Shown piece after piece: positions 1 through 8,890 of a stretch of 64,000 nucleotides of DNA. How positions within the stretch are numbered: position 1 is the stretch's first letter; each line of letters begins with the position of its first letter. Under the pieces are notes generated by a model. The model was not told where the DNA came from. It searched no databases and saw only the letters and a list, made by a program, of their open reading frames with translations. Source of the stretch: Pseudomonadota bacterium (GTDB lineage: Bacteria; Pseudomonadota; Gammaproteobacteria; Steroidobacterales; Steroidobacteraceae). The stretch lies in contig JANYAE010000066.1 in the NCBI GenBank assembly GCA_025355105.1, forward strand, positions 1-64,000, given 5' to 3'. Both the position numbers and the translations under genes were made by a program.

Positions 1-864
1 GACCTCAAACAACTCTTTATCGGAACGAGCGGTTCGTTCGGCATCATCACGAGGGCGATTCTCGAGCTTCACCCGCTTCCGAGACAGCGCGCGACTGCGC
101 ACCTCGTCCCGCGGGGATACTCCGCGGTCAATGAAATTCTGAGGGCCACAGAGGCTCGCTTCAGCGACTTCCTGACCTCGTTCGAAGGAATGTCGCGCAA
201 CGCAGTCGTACCAGTTCTCGAACAGCGGCGCGTGGTCCGAAATCCCTTTGTTACCGATCCGATCCCCGAGTACATGATACTGGTCGAGTTGACATCTGCC
301 GGCGAGCCTTCCAAATCATTCAATTTGCAAGACGCACTGGAGGACTTTCTCGGCGAGCTTCTGGAGTATCCGAGCGTACCTCTTGAAACGGCGCCGCTAG
401 CTGATCCGGGCGAGCTCTGGGGACTTCGGCACAGCATCAGTGAGGGACTTCGAGCGGTTGGCCGGATCATCTCGTTCGATATTTCGATGACACGATCCGC
501 TCTCGCCTCCTTCCGGGACACCATGATCGGCGAAATTGCCACGCGCTGGCCCTTTCTCGTCGTGTGCGACTTCGGGCATTTCGGTGACGGCGGGCAGCAC
601 TTCAATATCCTCTGGCCGAACGGAGCGCAACCAGCCTACGATCCGGACATCGTCTTTGCGGTGCGCGAGACCGTCTACGACCGGGTCGTCCGGGATTACG
701 GAGGCAGCTTCAGTGCCGAGCACGGGATCGGGCCGTTCAATCAGAGGTTCTACGACCGATACACGTCCCGCGAATCGTTGAGTCTTAGCGGCGCTCTGAA
801 GGAGATTCTTGATCCCTCGAATTTGCTGGGCACCGTTCGCTGGGGTCCGCGAGACGAAGCTTGA
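1..864 (+). CDS. FAD-linked oxidase, C-terminal part (5' end outside window)
   Basis: The reading frame is open from the first base, so this is the 3' part of a longer gene. The first codons read FIGTSGSFGIITRAIL, the end of the FAD-binding PCMH domain in D-lactate, glycolate and 2-hydroxyglutarate dehydrogenases. The FAD-oxidase C-terminal domain follows, with the conserved FGHFGDGGQHFNI and SAEHGIG motifs and the usual terminal LDPSNLLGTVRWG. The family oxidises 2-hydroxy acids using FAD; the substrate cannot be told from this fragment. Codon use is less GC-rich than in the rest of the window (roughly 55-60% against about 70%). It is convergent with the dehydrogenase that follows. Confidence 0.85.
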   Translation, partial: DLKQLFIGTSGSFGIITRAILELHPLPRQRATAHLVPRGYSAVNEILRATEARFSDFLTSFEGMSRNAVVPVLEQRRVVRNPFVTDPIPEYMILVELTSAGEPSKSFNLQDALEDFLGELLEYPSVPLETAPLADPGELWGLRHSISEGLRAVGRIISFDISMTRSALASFRDTMIGEIATRWPFLVVCDFGHFGDGGQHFNILWPNGAQPAYDPDIVFAVRETVYDRVVRDYGGSFSAEHGIGPFNQRFYDRYTSRESLSLSGALKEILDPSNLLGTVRWGPRDEA

Positions 865-884
865 CACACGTCAGTCGGACGCCA

Positions 885-914
885 GGATCCGCGCGGATAA
901 CGCGACCGCGATCC
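885..914. terminator. imperfect hairpin between convergent genes
   Basis: Between the convergent FAD oxidase and dehydrogenase, GGATCCGCG at 885-893 can pair with CGCGATCC at 907-914 with one bulged base. There is no T-tract. Its position suggests a terminator, but the call is weak. Confidence 0.25.
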
Positions 915-927
915 GAAGGGGTGCCGC

Positions 928-2397
928 TCAGGAATTGATGCCGGCGAGGCAGAGGTACTTGAGCTCGGTGAAGTCGAGGATCCCGTACTTGGAGCCCTCG
1001 CGACCCGTGCCCGACTCCTTCCAGCCGCCGAACGGCGCCTCCTCGGTCGAGATGATGCCGGTGTTGAGGCCGACGATCCCGTACTCGAGTCACTCGGCGA
1101 CGCGCCAGGCGCGCGAGATGTCGCGCGTGTAGAAGTACGCGGCGAGCCCGAACTCGGTGTCGTTCGCCATCCTGAGCGCGTCCGCCTCCGTCTCGAAGCG
1201 GAAGATCGGCGCGACCGGGCCGAAGGTCTCCTCGCGCGCGACCTTCATCGAAGGCGCCACGACCGTCAGGATCGTCGGCTCGAAGAACGTGCGGCCGAGC
1301 GCGTGGCGGTGGCCGCCGAGCACGAGCTTCGCGCCCCTGGCGAGCGCATCGGCGATGTGTTCCTCGACCTTGAGCACCGCGTTGTCGTCGATCAGCGGGC
1401 TCTGCTCGGTCGGCCCGGCGAGGCCGTCGCCGACCCGCAGCTTCCTGGTGGCCTCGATGAGCCTCGCGACGAAGGTGTCGTAGATGCCCGACTGCACCAG
1501 GAGACGATTGGCGCAGACGCAGGTCTGGCCGGTGTTGCGGTACTTGCTCGCGATCGCGCCGGCGATCGCGGCGTCGAGGTCGGCGTCGTCGAAGACGATG
1601 AACGGCGCGTTGCCGCCGAGCTCGAGCGAGACCTTCTTGACGGTGCTCGCGCACTGCTGCATCAGCAGCTTGCCGATCTCGGTCGAGCCCGTGAACGTGA
1701 TCTTCGCGACCGTCGGGTTCGAGGTCAGCTCGCCGCCGATCGCCGAGGCCTTGCCGGTGACGACGTTGAAGACCCCCGCCGGCACGCCGGCGCGTGCCGC
1801 GAGCTCGGCCTGCGCGAGCGCCGAGAACGGCGTCGACTCGGCCGGCTTGATGACGATGGTGCAGCCGGCGGCGAGCGCGGCGCCGGCCTTCCTCGTGATC
1901 ATCGCCGCCGGGAAGTTCCACGGCGTGATCGCGCCGACCACGCCGACCGGCTGGCGCATCGCGAACAGGCGCTTGTCGGCCTGCGCCGACGGGATCAGGT
2001 CGCCGTACACGCGCCGGCCTTCCTCGCCGAACCATTCGTAGAACGACGCGGCGTAGCCGACCTCGCCCTTGGCCTCGGCGAGCGGCTTGCCCTGCTCGGC
2101 GGTCATCAGGCGGCCGAGGTCCTCGGTGTTGGCGACCATCAGGTCGGCGAGCCGGCGCAGGATCTTGCCGCGCTCCTTGGCAGGCTTGGCGGCCCAGGCC
2201 GGGAACGCGGCCTTGGCCGCCGCGATCGCGCGTCGCGTCTCGACGGCGCCGCAGCGCGGCACGCTGCCGAGCACCGCGCCGGTGGCCTTGTTCCTGACCT
2301 CGGTGCTGGCGCCGTCGTCGGCGTTGATCCATTTCCCGTCCACGTAGCACTGCTGCTGCAGGAGGGCGGCATCGGCAAGGCTGAACTTCGTCGTCAT
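928..2397 (-). pseudogene. gabD: NAD(P)-dependent succinate-semialdehyde dehydrogenase-like gene with an in-frame stop
   Basis: Aldehyde dehydrogenase superfamily, closest in pattern to GabD, which oxidises succinate semialdehyde to succinate. Translation from ATG at 2397 (MTTKFSLADAALLQ) shows the catalytic Glu in LELGGN, the catalytic Cys in GQTCVCAN and the ETFGPV cofactor motif. Codon 436 (complement of 1090-1092) is TGA. Beyond it the same frame continues for about 53 well-conserved codons ([14 protein letters not shown], then [10 protein letters not shown]) to the true stop at 928-930. There is thus one nonsense codon and no frameshift. If real, the product loses its C-terminal oligomerisation segment. 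A sequencing error is the main alternative. It lies 63 bases after the dienelactone hydrolase on the same strand, beyond a strong hairpin. Confidence 0.8.
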
Positions 2398-2433
2398 GGC
2401 AGTCTCTCTGGGCAATGGGCCGGACGGTGGCAG

Positions 2434-2459
2434 CGGCGCGGCCCGCGCGGGCCGCGCCG
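2434..2459 (-). terminator. perfect GC palindrome between dienelactone hydrolase and gabD
   Basis: A 26-base perfect palindrome (CGGCGCGGCCCGC joined to its reverse complement) directly follows the dienelactone hydrolase stop codon. It sits about 37 bases before the gabD start. With no T-tract it could be an intrinsic terminator of the GC-rich type, an attenuator or an mRNA-processing hairpin. Confidence 0.4.
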
Positions 2460-2460
2460 T

Positions 2461-3129
2461 TCAACCGACGTGGCGGTGGAGAAAATCGAGTGAGCGCTCG
2501 AGCGCGAGCTTGGCGCTCGCCGGCTCGTGCGCAGGGCGGTCGCTGCAGTTGAAGCCGTGGTCGGCCGGGTACAGGTAGTAGTGGCCGAGCGGGTAGGCCT
2601 GCTTGACCTTCTCGACGTCGGCAGCGCTGATGTGCTGGTCCTGCTCGGCGAAATGGAACATCACCGGGCACTTCGGCGTGCGGTCGAGCACCTGCGGCAG
2701 CCCGCCGCCGTAGTAGACGACGCCGGCGGCCAGCGACAGGTGGCAGGCCGCGACGTAGGTCATCCGTCCGCCCCAGCAGTAGCCGACCATGCCGACCTTG
2801 CCGGCCCCGGCCACCGAGTCGATCGCGGCCTTGAGGTCGAGCAGCGTCTGCTCGGTCTTCAACTGCCTGACCAGGGCCATGCCGGCCGCCAGGTCGGTGT
2901 ACGGCACGTCGGCGCCGCGCTCGACCCGGTCGAACAGTGCCGGCGCGATCGCGAGGTAGCCGGCGGCGGCGTACTGCTCGGCCACCGCCCGGATGTGGCG
3001 GTTGACGCCGAAGATCTCCTGGACGATCACGATGCCGCCGCGCGGCTTGCCGGCCGGCGTGACCCGGCACGCCGACAGGCGCTGGCCGTCGGCGGCCTTG
3101 AGCTCGACGATGTCGGTGCAGGTGGTCAT
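2461..3129 (-). CDS. dienelactone hydrolase family protein
   Basis: A 222-residue alpha/beta hydrolase of the dienelactone hydrolase (carboxymethylenebutenolidase) family, usually about 230 residues. The Cys-Asp-His triad is visible: the nucleophile Cys in GYCWGG, Asp in AEQD and His in DHGFN. Family members hydrolyse dienelactone in chlorocatechol breakdown, but many act on other lactones or esters, so the substrate is open. The start at MTTCTDIV is preferred because the upstream in-frame extension reads as low-complexity Ala/Pro/Gly/Arg. It sits between gabD and the fumarylacetoacetase-like gene on one strand, which suggests a role in aromatic or organic-acid catabolism. Confidence 0.85.
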   Translation of the reverse strand: MTTCTDIVELKAADGQRLSACRVTPAGKPRGGIVIVQEIFGVNRHIRAVAEQYAAAGYLAIAPALFDRVERGADVPYTDLAAGMALVRQLKTEQTLLDLKAAIDSVAGAGKVGMVGYCWGGRMTYVAACHLSLAAGVVYYGGGLPQVLDRTPKCPVMFHFAEQDQHISAADVEKVKQAYPLGHYYLYPADHGFNCSDRPAHEPASAKLALERSLDFLHRHVG

Positions 3130-3229
3130 GGTCCGGGTGAGCCTCGGCCGGCAGGGACCGGCAGGGCGGTATTTTGCGCGAGCCGCGCCGCCGGCACCAC
3201 CGGCAGGTCCGCGGGGAGGCGCCAGGCGC

Positions 3230-4219
3230 TCAGCGCCAGGGTCGCACCACGCGCTGCTCGATGGCGCCGAAGATGCTGCGCCCCTGCCGGTCAAGGACCT
3301 CGATGCGCACCTGATCGCCGAATTTCAGGAACGGCGTCTGCGGCGCCCCGCACTCGAGCTGCTCGAGCATGCGCCGCTCGGCGATGCAGGCGGAACCCCG
3401 CGAGCGGTCGTAGTTCGAGATCGTGCCGGAGCCGACGATGCTGCCGGCGCGAAGATTGCGCGTCCTGGCGCAGTGCGCGATCAGCTCGGCGAAGTCGAAG
3501 GTCATGTCGACGCCGGCGTCCGGTGCCCCGAACGGCGCGCCGTTGATCGTCGTGCGCACGGGCAGGTGCAGCCGGCAGTCGCGCCAGTCGTCGCCAAGCT
3601 CGTCCGGCGTGACCGCGACCGGCGAGAAGGCGGTCGCGGGCTTGGACTGGTAGAAGCCGAAGCCCTTGCCGAGCTCGGCGGGAATGAGGTTCCTGAGGCT
3701 CCAGTCGTTGACCAGCATCACGAGGCGGATGTCGCCGCGCTCGCGCACCGCGTCGGCGCTTGAGCCCATCGCGACGTCGCCGACCACGACCGCGACCTCG
3801 GCCTCGAGGTCGATGCCGAACTCCTCGCTGCTGAACGGCGCGTCGTCGGTGGGACCGAGGAAGTCGTCCGAGCCGCCCTGGTAGACGAGCGGCTCGGTCC
3901 AGAACGAGGCCGGCATCTCGGCGCCGCGGGCCTTGCGCACCAGCTCGACGTGGTTGACGTAGGCGGAGCCGTCGACCCACTGGTAGGCGCGCGGCAGCGG
4001 CGCTGCACAGGCCGCTGGCTCGAAGGGCAGCGCCTGCTTGGCCTGGTGCGCCTCGAGCGTCACGGTCAGGTCCCGCAGGCGCGGTCTGAGGCGCGCCCAG
4101 TCGTCAAGCGCAGCCTGCAGCGTCGCGGCGATGCCGCCTGCCGGCGCGTAGTGCTTGAGGTCGGCGTCGACCACCACCAGGCGCCCGTCCCGCCCGCTCT
4201 TCAGGCTCGCCAGCTTCAT
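3230..4219 (-). CDS. fumarylacetoacetate hydrolase family protein
   Basis: A 329-residue FAH-family enzyme with an N-terminal region followed by the catalytic fold. Metal-ligand acidic residues are seen in GIDLEAEVAVVVGD, and the conserved KPATAFSP and GSGTISNY segments are present. It follows homogentisate dioxygenase by 25 bases on the same strand. It most likely cleaves fumarylacetoacetate to fumarate and acetoacetate, the last step of tyrosine/homogentisate breakdown. Its length and the two-gene pairing fit the shorter bacterial fumarylacetoacetases rather than the ~420-residue eukaryotic type. No maleylacetoacetate isomerase gene lies next to it. Confidence 0.88.
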   Translation of the reverse strand: MKLASLKSGRDGRLVVVDADLKHYAPAGGIAATLQAALDDWARLRPRLRDLTVTLEAHQAKQALPFEPAACAAPLPRAYQWVDGSAYVNHVELVRKARGAEMPASFWTEPLVYQGGSDDFLGPTDDAPFSSEEFGIDLEAEVAVVVGDVAMGSSADAVRERGDIRLVMLVNDWSLRNLIPAELGKGFGFYQSKPATAFSPVAVTPDELGDDWRDCRLHLPVRTTINGAPFGAPDAGVDMTFDFAELIAHCARTRNLRAGSIVGSGTISNYDRSRGSACIAERRMLEQLECGAPQTPFLKFGDQVRIEVLDRQGRSIFGAIEQRVVRPWR

Positions 4220-4244
4220 CGTCTCTCCCCCCGCGGCGCCGCCC

Positions 4245-5402
4245 TCAGGCGGGGCTGCCCTTCCAGCTGTCGACGTACCCCTGCCACTCCACCGCCGGCG
4301 CCGCGGCGCCGACCTCCAGCGGGTCGCGGGCGTCGATCATCACTGCGTACTCGTCGGTCGCCGCCTTAGTCTGCACCAGCATGCGCGACAGCGCCTTGGG
4401 GTGCGGTCCGTGCGTGAAGCCGGCCGGGTGGAAGCTGAGCATGCCCGGGTGGATGTTGTCGCGCGAGAAGAAGTCGCCGGCGTGGTAGAAGATGACCTCG
4501 TCGTAGTCGTCGTTGTTGTGGAAGAACGGCACCTTGAGCGCCCCTGGGTCGGTCTCGAACGGCCGCGGCGCGAAGGTGCATACGATGAAGCGCGGGGCGA
4601 CGAAGGTCGTGTGCGCCGACGGCGGCAGGTGATAGCGGTGGCTCATCAGCGGCCGGATGTCCTTGACGTTGATCCGGCAGACCGCGAGGTCGCCGTGCCA
4701 GCCGACCGCGTCGAGCGGGTTCCACGGGAAGCGCGCGATCGAGATCTGCTGGCGGCGCTTGATGCGCACCGACCACTCGCGGCTGCCGGCCGGCGCGCCG
4801 GGCGGTCCCTCATCCTGCTGCGCGAGGAAGTCGGCGTCGATCGCCGGCACGTCGAGCATCGCCGGGTCGAAGATCGCGTGCGGCCCGACGAGGCCCTTGT
4901 CCGGCAGCTGGTAGCAGGCGTTGCTGGCCTCGATCAGCAGCGCCGCGAGCGGCGCCGCGCAGCTGAGCCGCCACATCGTGCCGCGCGGCAGCACCACGTA
5001 GTCGCCGGCCGCGATCGCCAGATGGCCGAAGTCGCAGAACAGCTCGGCCGCCCCGGCGTGCACGAACAGGAGCTCGTCGCCGTCGGCGTTGCGCGCGAGG
5101 TGGTCCATCGAGGTCGCGAGGTGCAGCCAGCGCAGCCGGCAGTGCGCGTTCTCGAGCAGCGGCGCCGCTTCCCAGGGCGAGAACATCGGCGCGTCGAGCT
5201 GCGCGAGGTCGAAGGCGTGCGGCCGCAGCGGCCCCTCGAAGCTGGACCAGCCGGTCGGCGGGTGACGGTGATGGAAGAAGGCGGCCGGGCCGAAGAAGCC
5301 CTCCTTGCCCATCTCCCGCTCGTAGGTGCCCGGCGGCAGGTCGGCGTGGGCCTGGCGGCTGGCCTGGCCGGCGACGCGCGGATACTGGATGTAGCGCTTC
5401 AT
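4245..5402 (-). CDS. hmgA: homogentisate 1,2-dioxygenase
   Basis: A 385-residue non-haem Fe(II) cupin dioxygenase that opens the ring of homogentisate to maleylacetoacetate. The iron-ligand region is intact: FHNNDDYDEVIFYHAG supplies a His and a Glu, and HPAGFTHGPHP supplies the other His residues. The N-terminus (MKRYIQYPRVAGQASRQAHA) is typical of the shorter bacterial form; the longer proteobacterial and human enzymes have about 430-445 residues. It is the first gene of the minus-strand unit, with a clear sigma-70 promoter overlapped by an inverted repeat just upstream. A GGGAGAA ribosome-binding sequence precedes the ATG. Confidence 0.9.
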   Translation of the reverse strand: MKRYIQYPRVAGQASRQAHADLPPGTYEREMGKEGFFGPAAFFHHRHPPTGWSSFEGPLRPHAFDLAQLDAPMFSPWEAAPLLENAHCRLRWLHLATSMDHLARNADGDELLFVHAGAAELFCDFGHLAIAAGDYVVLPRGTMWRLSCAAPLAALLIEASNACYQLPDKGLVGPHAIFDPAMLDVPAIDADFLAQQDEGPPGAPAGSREWSVRIKRRQQISIARFPWNPLDAVGWHGDLAVCRINVKDIRPLMSHRYHLPPSAHTTFVAPRFIVCTFAPRPFETDPGALKVPFFHNNDDYDEVIFYHAGDFFSRDNIHPGMLSFHPAGFTHGPHPKALSRMLVQTKAATDEYAVMIDARDPLEVGAAAPAVEWQGYVDSWKGSPA

Positions 5403-5429
5403 GGCGGTGTTCTCCCGGGGTCCTCCGGC

Positions 5430-5458
5430 AATTTAGTTGCATCTGAAACTAATGGCAA
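5430..5458 (-). promoter_or_regulatory. hmgA promoter overlapped by a MarR-like operator
   Basis: On the minus strand TTGCCA (5453-5458) and TAAATT (5430-5435) are separated by exactly 17 bases, a good sigma-70 promoter 28 bases before the hmgA ATG. The inverted repeat TTAGTTGCATCTGAAACTAA (5433-5452, arms TTAGTT/AACTAA) fills the spacer and runs into the -10. Its sequence and size resemble operators of MarR-family repressors of aromatic catabolism. No marR gene is in the window, so the regulator is unidentified. Confidence 0.7.
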
Positions 5459-5566
5459 GCGATGCCGTCCCGGTCGCGGCCGCAGCCGGCGTCGTGGAAG
5501 GCCCGTGGCCCGCCGTCGGCGGCCGGCTGGCATAATCAACTGGCGTCACGTCAAGGAATCTCCCCC

Positions 5567-7684
5567 ATGAGCACGGTACTGACGGCCCGCGAAGGGTCGG
5601 TCGCAGTCATCCGCTTCGGCGAAGCGCCGGTCAACAGCCTCGGTCAGCAGACGCGCCGCGAGCTGACGGCGGCGGTCGACGCCGCGGTGGCCGACGCCGC
5701 CGTCACGGCGATCGTGATCGCCGGCCGCAACGGACTCTTCTCGGCCGGCGCCGACATCAAGGAGTTCGGCCTGCCGGCGATGCTGGCCGCGCCGAACCTG
5801 CACAACGTCATCACCGCGGTGGAGTCGAGCCCGAAGCCGGTGGTCGCGGCGATCGAGGGCACCTGCCTCGGTGGCGGCCTCGAGCTCGCGCTCGGTTGCC
5901 ACTACCGGGTCGCGTCAGAGTCCGCCAAGCTCGGCCTGCCGGAGGTCAAGATCGGCCTGCTGCCGGGCGCCGGCGGCACGCAGCGCCTGCCGCGCCTGAT
6001 CGGCGTCGAGAACGCGATCAACGTCATCGTCGGCGGCGAGCCGGTGCCGGCGAAGCTGTTCAAGGGCAGCCCGCTCCTCGATGCGCTCGTCGCCGGCGAC
6101 CCGGTGCCGGCCGCGGTCGCGCTCGCGGCGGAGAAGGCGACGGCGCTCGCCGCCGGCGGCAAGCTCCCCAAGGCGCGCGATCTCAAGGTGCGCGGCGCCA
6201 ACACCGAGGCGCTGATCGGCTTCGCGCGCACCACGATCGGCGCGACCTACCCGAACTTCCCGGCGCCGCTCAAGTGCCTCGACGCGATCGAGGCGGCCGC
6301 CGGCAAGCCCTTCGACGAGGGCCTCGCGACCGAGCGGCAGCTGTTCGCCGAGCTCATGATGACGCCGGTGTCGCGGGCGCTCAGGAACGCGTTCTTCGCC
6401 GAGCGGGCCGCCGCCAAGATCGCGGACGTGCCCGACTCGACGCCGCTGCGCGAGATCCGCACCGCCGCCGTGATCGGTGCCGGCACCATGGGCACCGGCA
6501 TCGCGATCAACTTCCTGAACGCCGGCATCCCGGTGCAGCTGCTCGAGCTCGGCAAGGAGGCGCTCGACAAGGGCGTCGCGCGGATCCGCGACAACTACGC
6601 CGGCCAGGTGAAGAAGGGGCGCATCAAGCCTGCCGACGCCGAGGCCAAGGCGGCGTTGCTCAAGCCGACGCTCTCCTACGACGACATCGGCCAGGCCGAC
6701 ATCGTCATCGAAGCGGTGTTCGAGGACATGGGCGTCAAGGAGAAGGTGTTCGGCGCGCTCGACCGGGTCATGAAGCCGGGCGCGATCCTCGCCACCAACA
6801 CCTCGACGCTCGACGTCGACCACATCGCGGCGATGACGAAGCGCCCCGGCGATGTCATCGGCACGCACTTCTTCAGCCCGGCCAACATCATGAAGCTGCT
6901 CGAGGTGGTGCGCGGCAAGCGGACCGCCAAGGACGTGCTGGCGACGACGATGAAGCTCGCCAAGACGCTCAGGAAGACCGCGGTCGTGTCCGGCGTCTGC
7001 GACGGCTTCATCGGCAACCGCATGATCGAGCAGTACTCGCGCCAGGCGCTGTTCATGGTCGACGAGGGCGCGAGCCCACAGGAGATTGACGGCGCGATCG
7101 AGAAGTTCGGCTTCGCGATGGGCCCGTTCCGGATGAGCGACCTCGCCGGCAACGACATCGGCTGGCACATCAGGAAGCGCCGCGCCGTCGAGCATCCCGA
7201 GATCGTCTACTCGAAGGCCGCCGACAAGCTCTGCGAACTCGGTCGCTTCGGCCAGAAGACCGGCGCCGGCTGGTACGACTACAAGCCGGGCGACCGCAGC
7301 GCCTACCCGTCCAAGCTGGTCGACGAGCTGATCGTCGCGCACCGCGCGGCGATCGGCGTCACGCCGCGCAAGCTCGAGGCGCGCGAGATCGTCGACCGGC
7401 TGGTCTACGCGCTGGTCAACGAGGCGGCCAAGATCCTCGAGGAGGGCATCGCGCAGCGGGCCTCCGACATCGACATCGTCTATCTGACGGGCTACGGCTT
7501 CCCGCTCTGGCGTGGCGGGCCGATGTGCTACGCCGACGAGGTCGGCGTGTACGCGGTCGCACAGCGGATGCGCGAACTGGCCCGCAACCCCTATGGGGAC
7601 CCCGGCTTCTGGACGCCGGCGCCGCTGATCGCGCGCCTGGCCGCCGAAAGCAAGGCGTTCAATTCCGTCGGAGCCCGCTCATGA
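5567..7684 (+). CDS. 3-hydroxyacyl-CoA dehydrogenase / enoyl-CoA hydratase (multifunctional beta-oxidation protein)
   Basis: A 705-residue fusion of an N-terminal crotonase domain (about 1-190) and a 3-hydroxyacyl-CoA dehydrogenase (about 300-690). The crotonase part has the oxyanion-hole segment [11 protein letters not shown] and catalytic [16 protein letters not shown]. The dehydrogenase part has the NAD-binding [13 protein letters not shown] and conserved GTHFFSPAN. It performs the hydration and NAD-dependent oxidation steps of fatty acyl-CoA beta-oxidation, as FadB/FadJ do. The start at [10 protein letters not shown] is chosen because it follows an AAGGA at 5553-5557. CATAAT at 5531-5536 is a possible -10. 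Its stop overlaps the next thiolase start by four bases (ATGA), so the two are co-translated. Confidence 0.92.
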   Translation: MSTVLTAREGSVAVIRFGEAPVNSLGQQTRRELTAAVDAAVADAAVTAIVIAGRNGLFSAGADIKEFGLPAMLAAPNLHNVITAVESSPKPVVAAIEGTCLGGGLELALGCHYRVASESAKLGLPEVKIGLLPGAGGTQRLPRLIGVENAINVIVGGEPVPAKLFKGSPLLDALVAGDPVPAAVALAAEKATALAAGGKLPKARDLKVRGANTEALIGFARTTIGATYPNFPAPLKCLDAIEAAAGKPFDEGLATERQLFAELMMTPVSRALRNAFFAERAAAKIADVPDSTPLREIRTAAVIGAGTMGTGIAINFLNAGIPVQLLELGKEALDKGVARIRDNYAGQVKKGRIKPADAEAKAALLKPTLSYDDIGQADIVIEAVFEDMGVKEKVFGALDRVMKPGAILATNTSTLDVDHIAAMTKRPGDVIGTHFFSPANIMKLLEVVRGKRTAKDVLATTMKLAKTLRKTAVVSGVCDGFIGNRMIEQYSRQALFMVDEGASPQEIDGAIEKFGFAMGPFRMSDLAGNDIGWHIRKRRAVEHPEIVYSKAADKLCELGRFGQKTGAGWYDYKPGDRSAYPSKLVDELIVAHRAAIGVTPRKLEAREIVDRLVYALVNEAAKILEEGIAQRASDIDIVYLTGYGFPLWRGGPMCYADEVGVYAVAQRMRELARNPYGDPGFWTPAPLIARLAAESKAFNSVGARS

Positions 7685-8862
7685 GCCGCGAAGCCGTCAT
7701 CGTCTCGACCGCCCGTACGCCGCTCGCGAAGTCCTGGCGCGGCGCCTTCAACCTGACCCACGGCGCCACCCTCGGCGGCCACGTCGTCAAGGCCGCGCTC
7801 GAGCGCGCCAAGGTCGATCCGGCCGAGGTCGAGGACGTGTTGATGGGCTGCGCGCTCCCCGAGGGCGCGACCGGCACCAACATCGGTCGACAGATCGCGC
7901 TGCGGGCCGGCTGCCCGGTCACGGTCTCGGGCGTCACGGTCAACCGCTTCTGCTCCTCCGGCCTGCAGACGATCGCGATGGCCGCGCAGCGCATCATCGC
8001 CGGCGAGGGCGAGGTGTTCGTCGCCGGCGGCGTCGAGGCGATCTCGGTGGTGCAGAACGAAGCCAACACGCACATGCTGCGCGACCCGTGGCTCGCCGAG
8101 CATCGCCCGGACGTCTACTGGAACATGCTGCAGACGGCCGAGGAGGTTGCGCGGCGCTACGCGATCAGCCGTGAGCGCATGGACGAGTACGGCGCGCGCA
8201 GCCAGCAGCGCGCCTGCGCCGCGCAGGACGCCGGCGTGTTCAACGACGAGATCGCGCCGATCACCGTGACCATGGCCGCGATGGACAAGGACTCCGGCCG
8301 GCTGAGCAGCAAGGAAGTGACGGTCGCGGCCGACGAGGGCCTGCGGCCCGGCACCACCGTCGAGGCGATCGCGAAGCTACGCTCGGCCATGCCCGGCGGT
8401 CTGGTCACCGCCGGCAACGCCAGCCAGTTCTCCGACGGCGCCGGCGCCTGCGTGCTGATGAGCGCCGAGCAGGCTGCCAAGCGGGGTCTGAGGCCGCTCG
8501 GCCGCTTCGCCGGCTTCGCGGTGGCCGGCTGCGAACCGGCGGAGATGGGCATCGGCCCGGTGTTCGCGGTGCCAAAGCTGCTGGCGCGCGCCGGGCTCAA
8601 GGTCGCGGACATCGACCTGTGGGAGCTCAACGAGGCCTTCGCGGTGCAGGTGCTCTACTGCCGCGACAAGCTCGGCATCCCGGACGAGCGCCTGAACATC
8701 GACGGCGGCGCGATCGCGGTCGGCCACCCGTACGGCATGAGCGGCCATCGACTCACCGGCCACGCGCTGATCGCCGGCCGGAAGCGCGGCGCCAAGCGCG
8801 TCGTCGTCACGATGTGCATCGGCGGCGGCATGGGCGCCGCGGGCTTGTTCGAGGTGCTCTGA
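7681..8862 (+). CDS. acetyl-CoA C-acyltransferase (thiolase)
   Basis: A 393-residue thiolase that cleaves 3-ketoacyl-CoA to acetyl-CoA and a shortened acyl-CoA, completing the beta-oxidation cycle begun by the upstream multifunctional protein. Catalytic residues are seen as Cys in [10 protein letters not shown], His in [10 protein letters not shown] and Cys in [10 protein letters not shown]. The ATG lies inside the ATGA overlap with the preceding gene. It is convergent with a second thiolase and ends two bases before a perfect palindrome. Confidence 0.93.
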   Translation: MSREAVIVSTARTPLAKSWRGAFNLTHGATLGGHVVKAALERAKVDPAEVEDVLMGCALPEGATGTNIGRQIALRAGCPVTVSGVTVNRFCSSGLQTIAMAAQRIIAGEGEVFVAGGVEAISVVQNEANTHMLRDPWLAEHRPDVYWNMLQTAEEVARRYAISRERMDEYGARSQQRACAAQDAGVFNDEIAPITVTMAAMDKDSGRLSSKEVTVAADEGLRPGTTVEAIAKLRSAMPGGLVTAGNASQFSDGAGACVLMSAEQAAKRGLRPLGRFAGFAVAGCEPAEMGIGPVFAVPKLLARAGLKVADIDLWELNEAFAVQVLYCRDKLGIPDERLNIDGGAIAVGHPYGMSGHRLTGHALIAGRKRGAKRVVVTMCIGGGMGAAGLFEVL

Positions 8863-8864
8863 TC

Positions 8865-8890
8865 GCCGCCGGCCGGCGCCGGCCGGCGGC
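8865..8890. terminator. 26-base perfect palindrome between convergent thiolase genes
   Basis: The half GCCGCCGGCCGGC is followed directly by its reverse complement. The palindrome occupies all but two bases of the gap between the two stop codons. It can fold identically from either strand and is best read as a bidirectional terminator, although there is no T-tract on either side. Confidence 0.6.

Noticed and set aside
861-866. TTGACA at the end of the FAD oxidase gene as a promoter
   Set aside because: No -10 follows at the right distance, and no plus-strand gene starts downstream.
1090-1092. Selenocysteine at the gabD TGA
   Set aside because: The position is far from the active-site Cys and is not known to hold Sec in aldehyde dehydrogenases; no SECIS-like hairpin was recognised next to it.
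785-3070. A 761-codon minus-strand open frame across the gabD and dienelactone hydrolase region
   Set aside because: It is an Arg/Gly/Ala-rich shadow frame of two recognisable genes with no domain of its own; GC-rich DNA leaves such frames open by chance.
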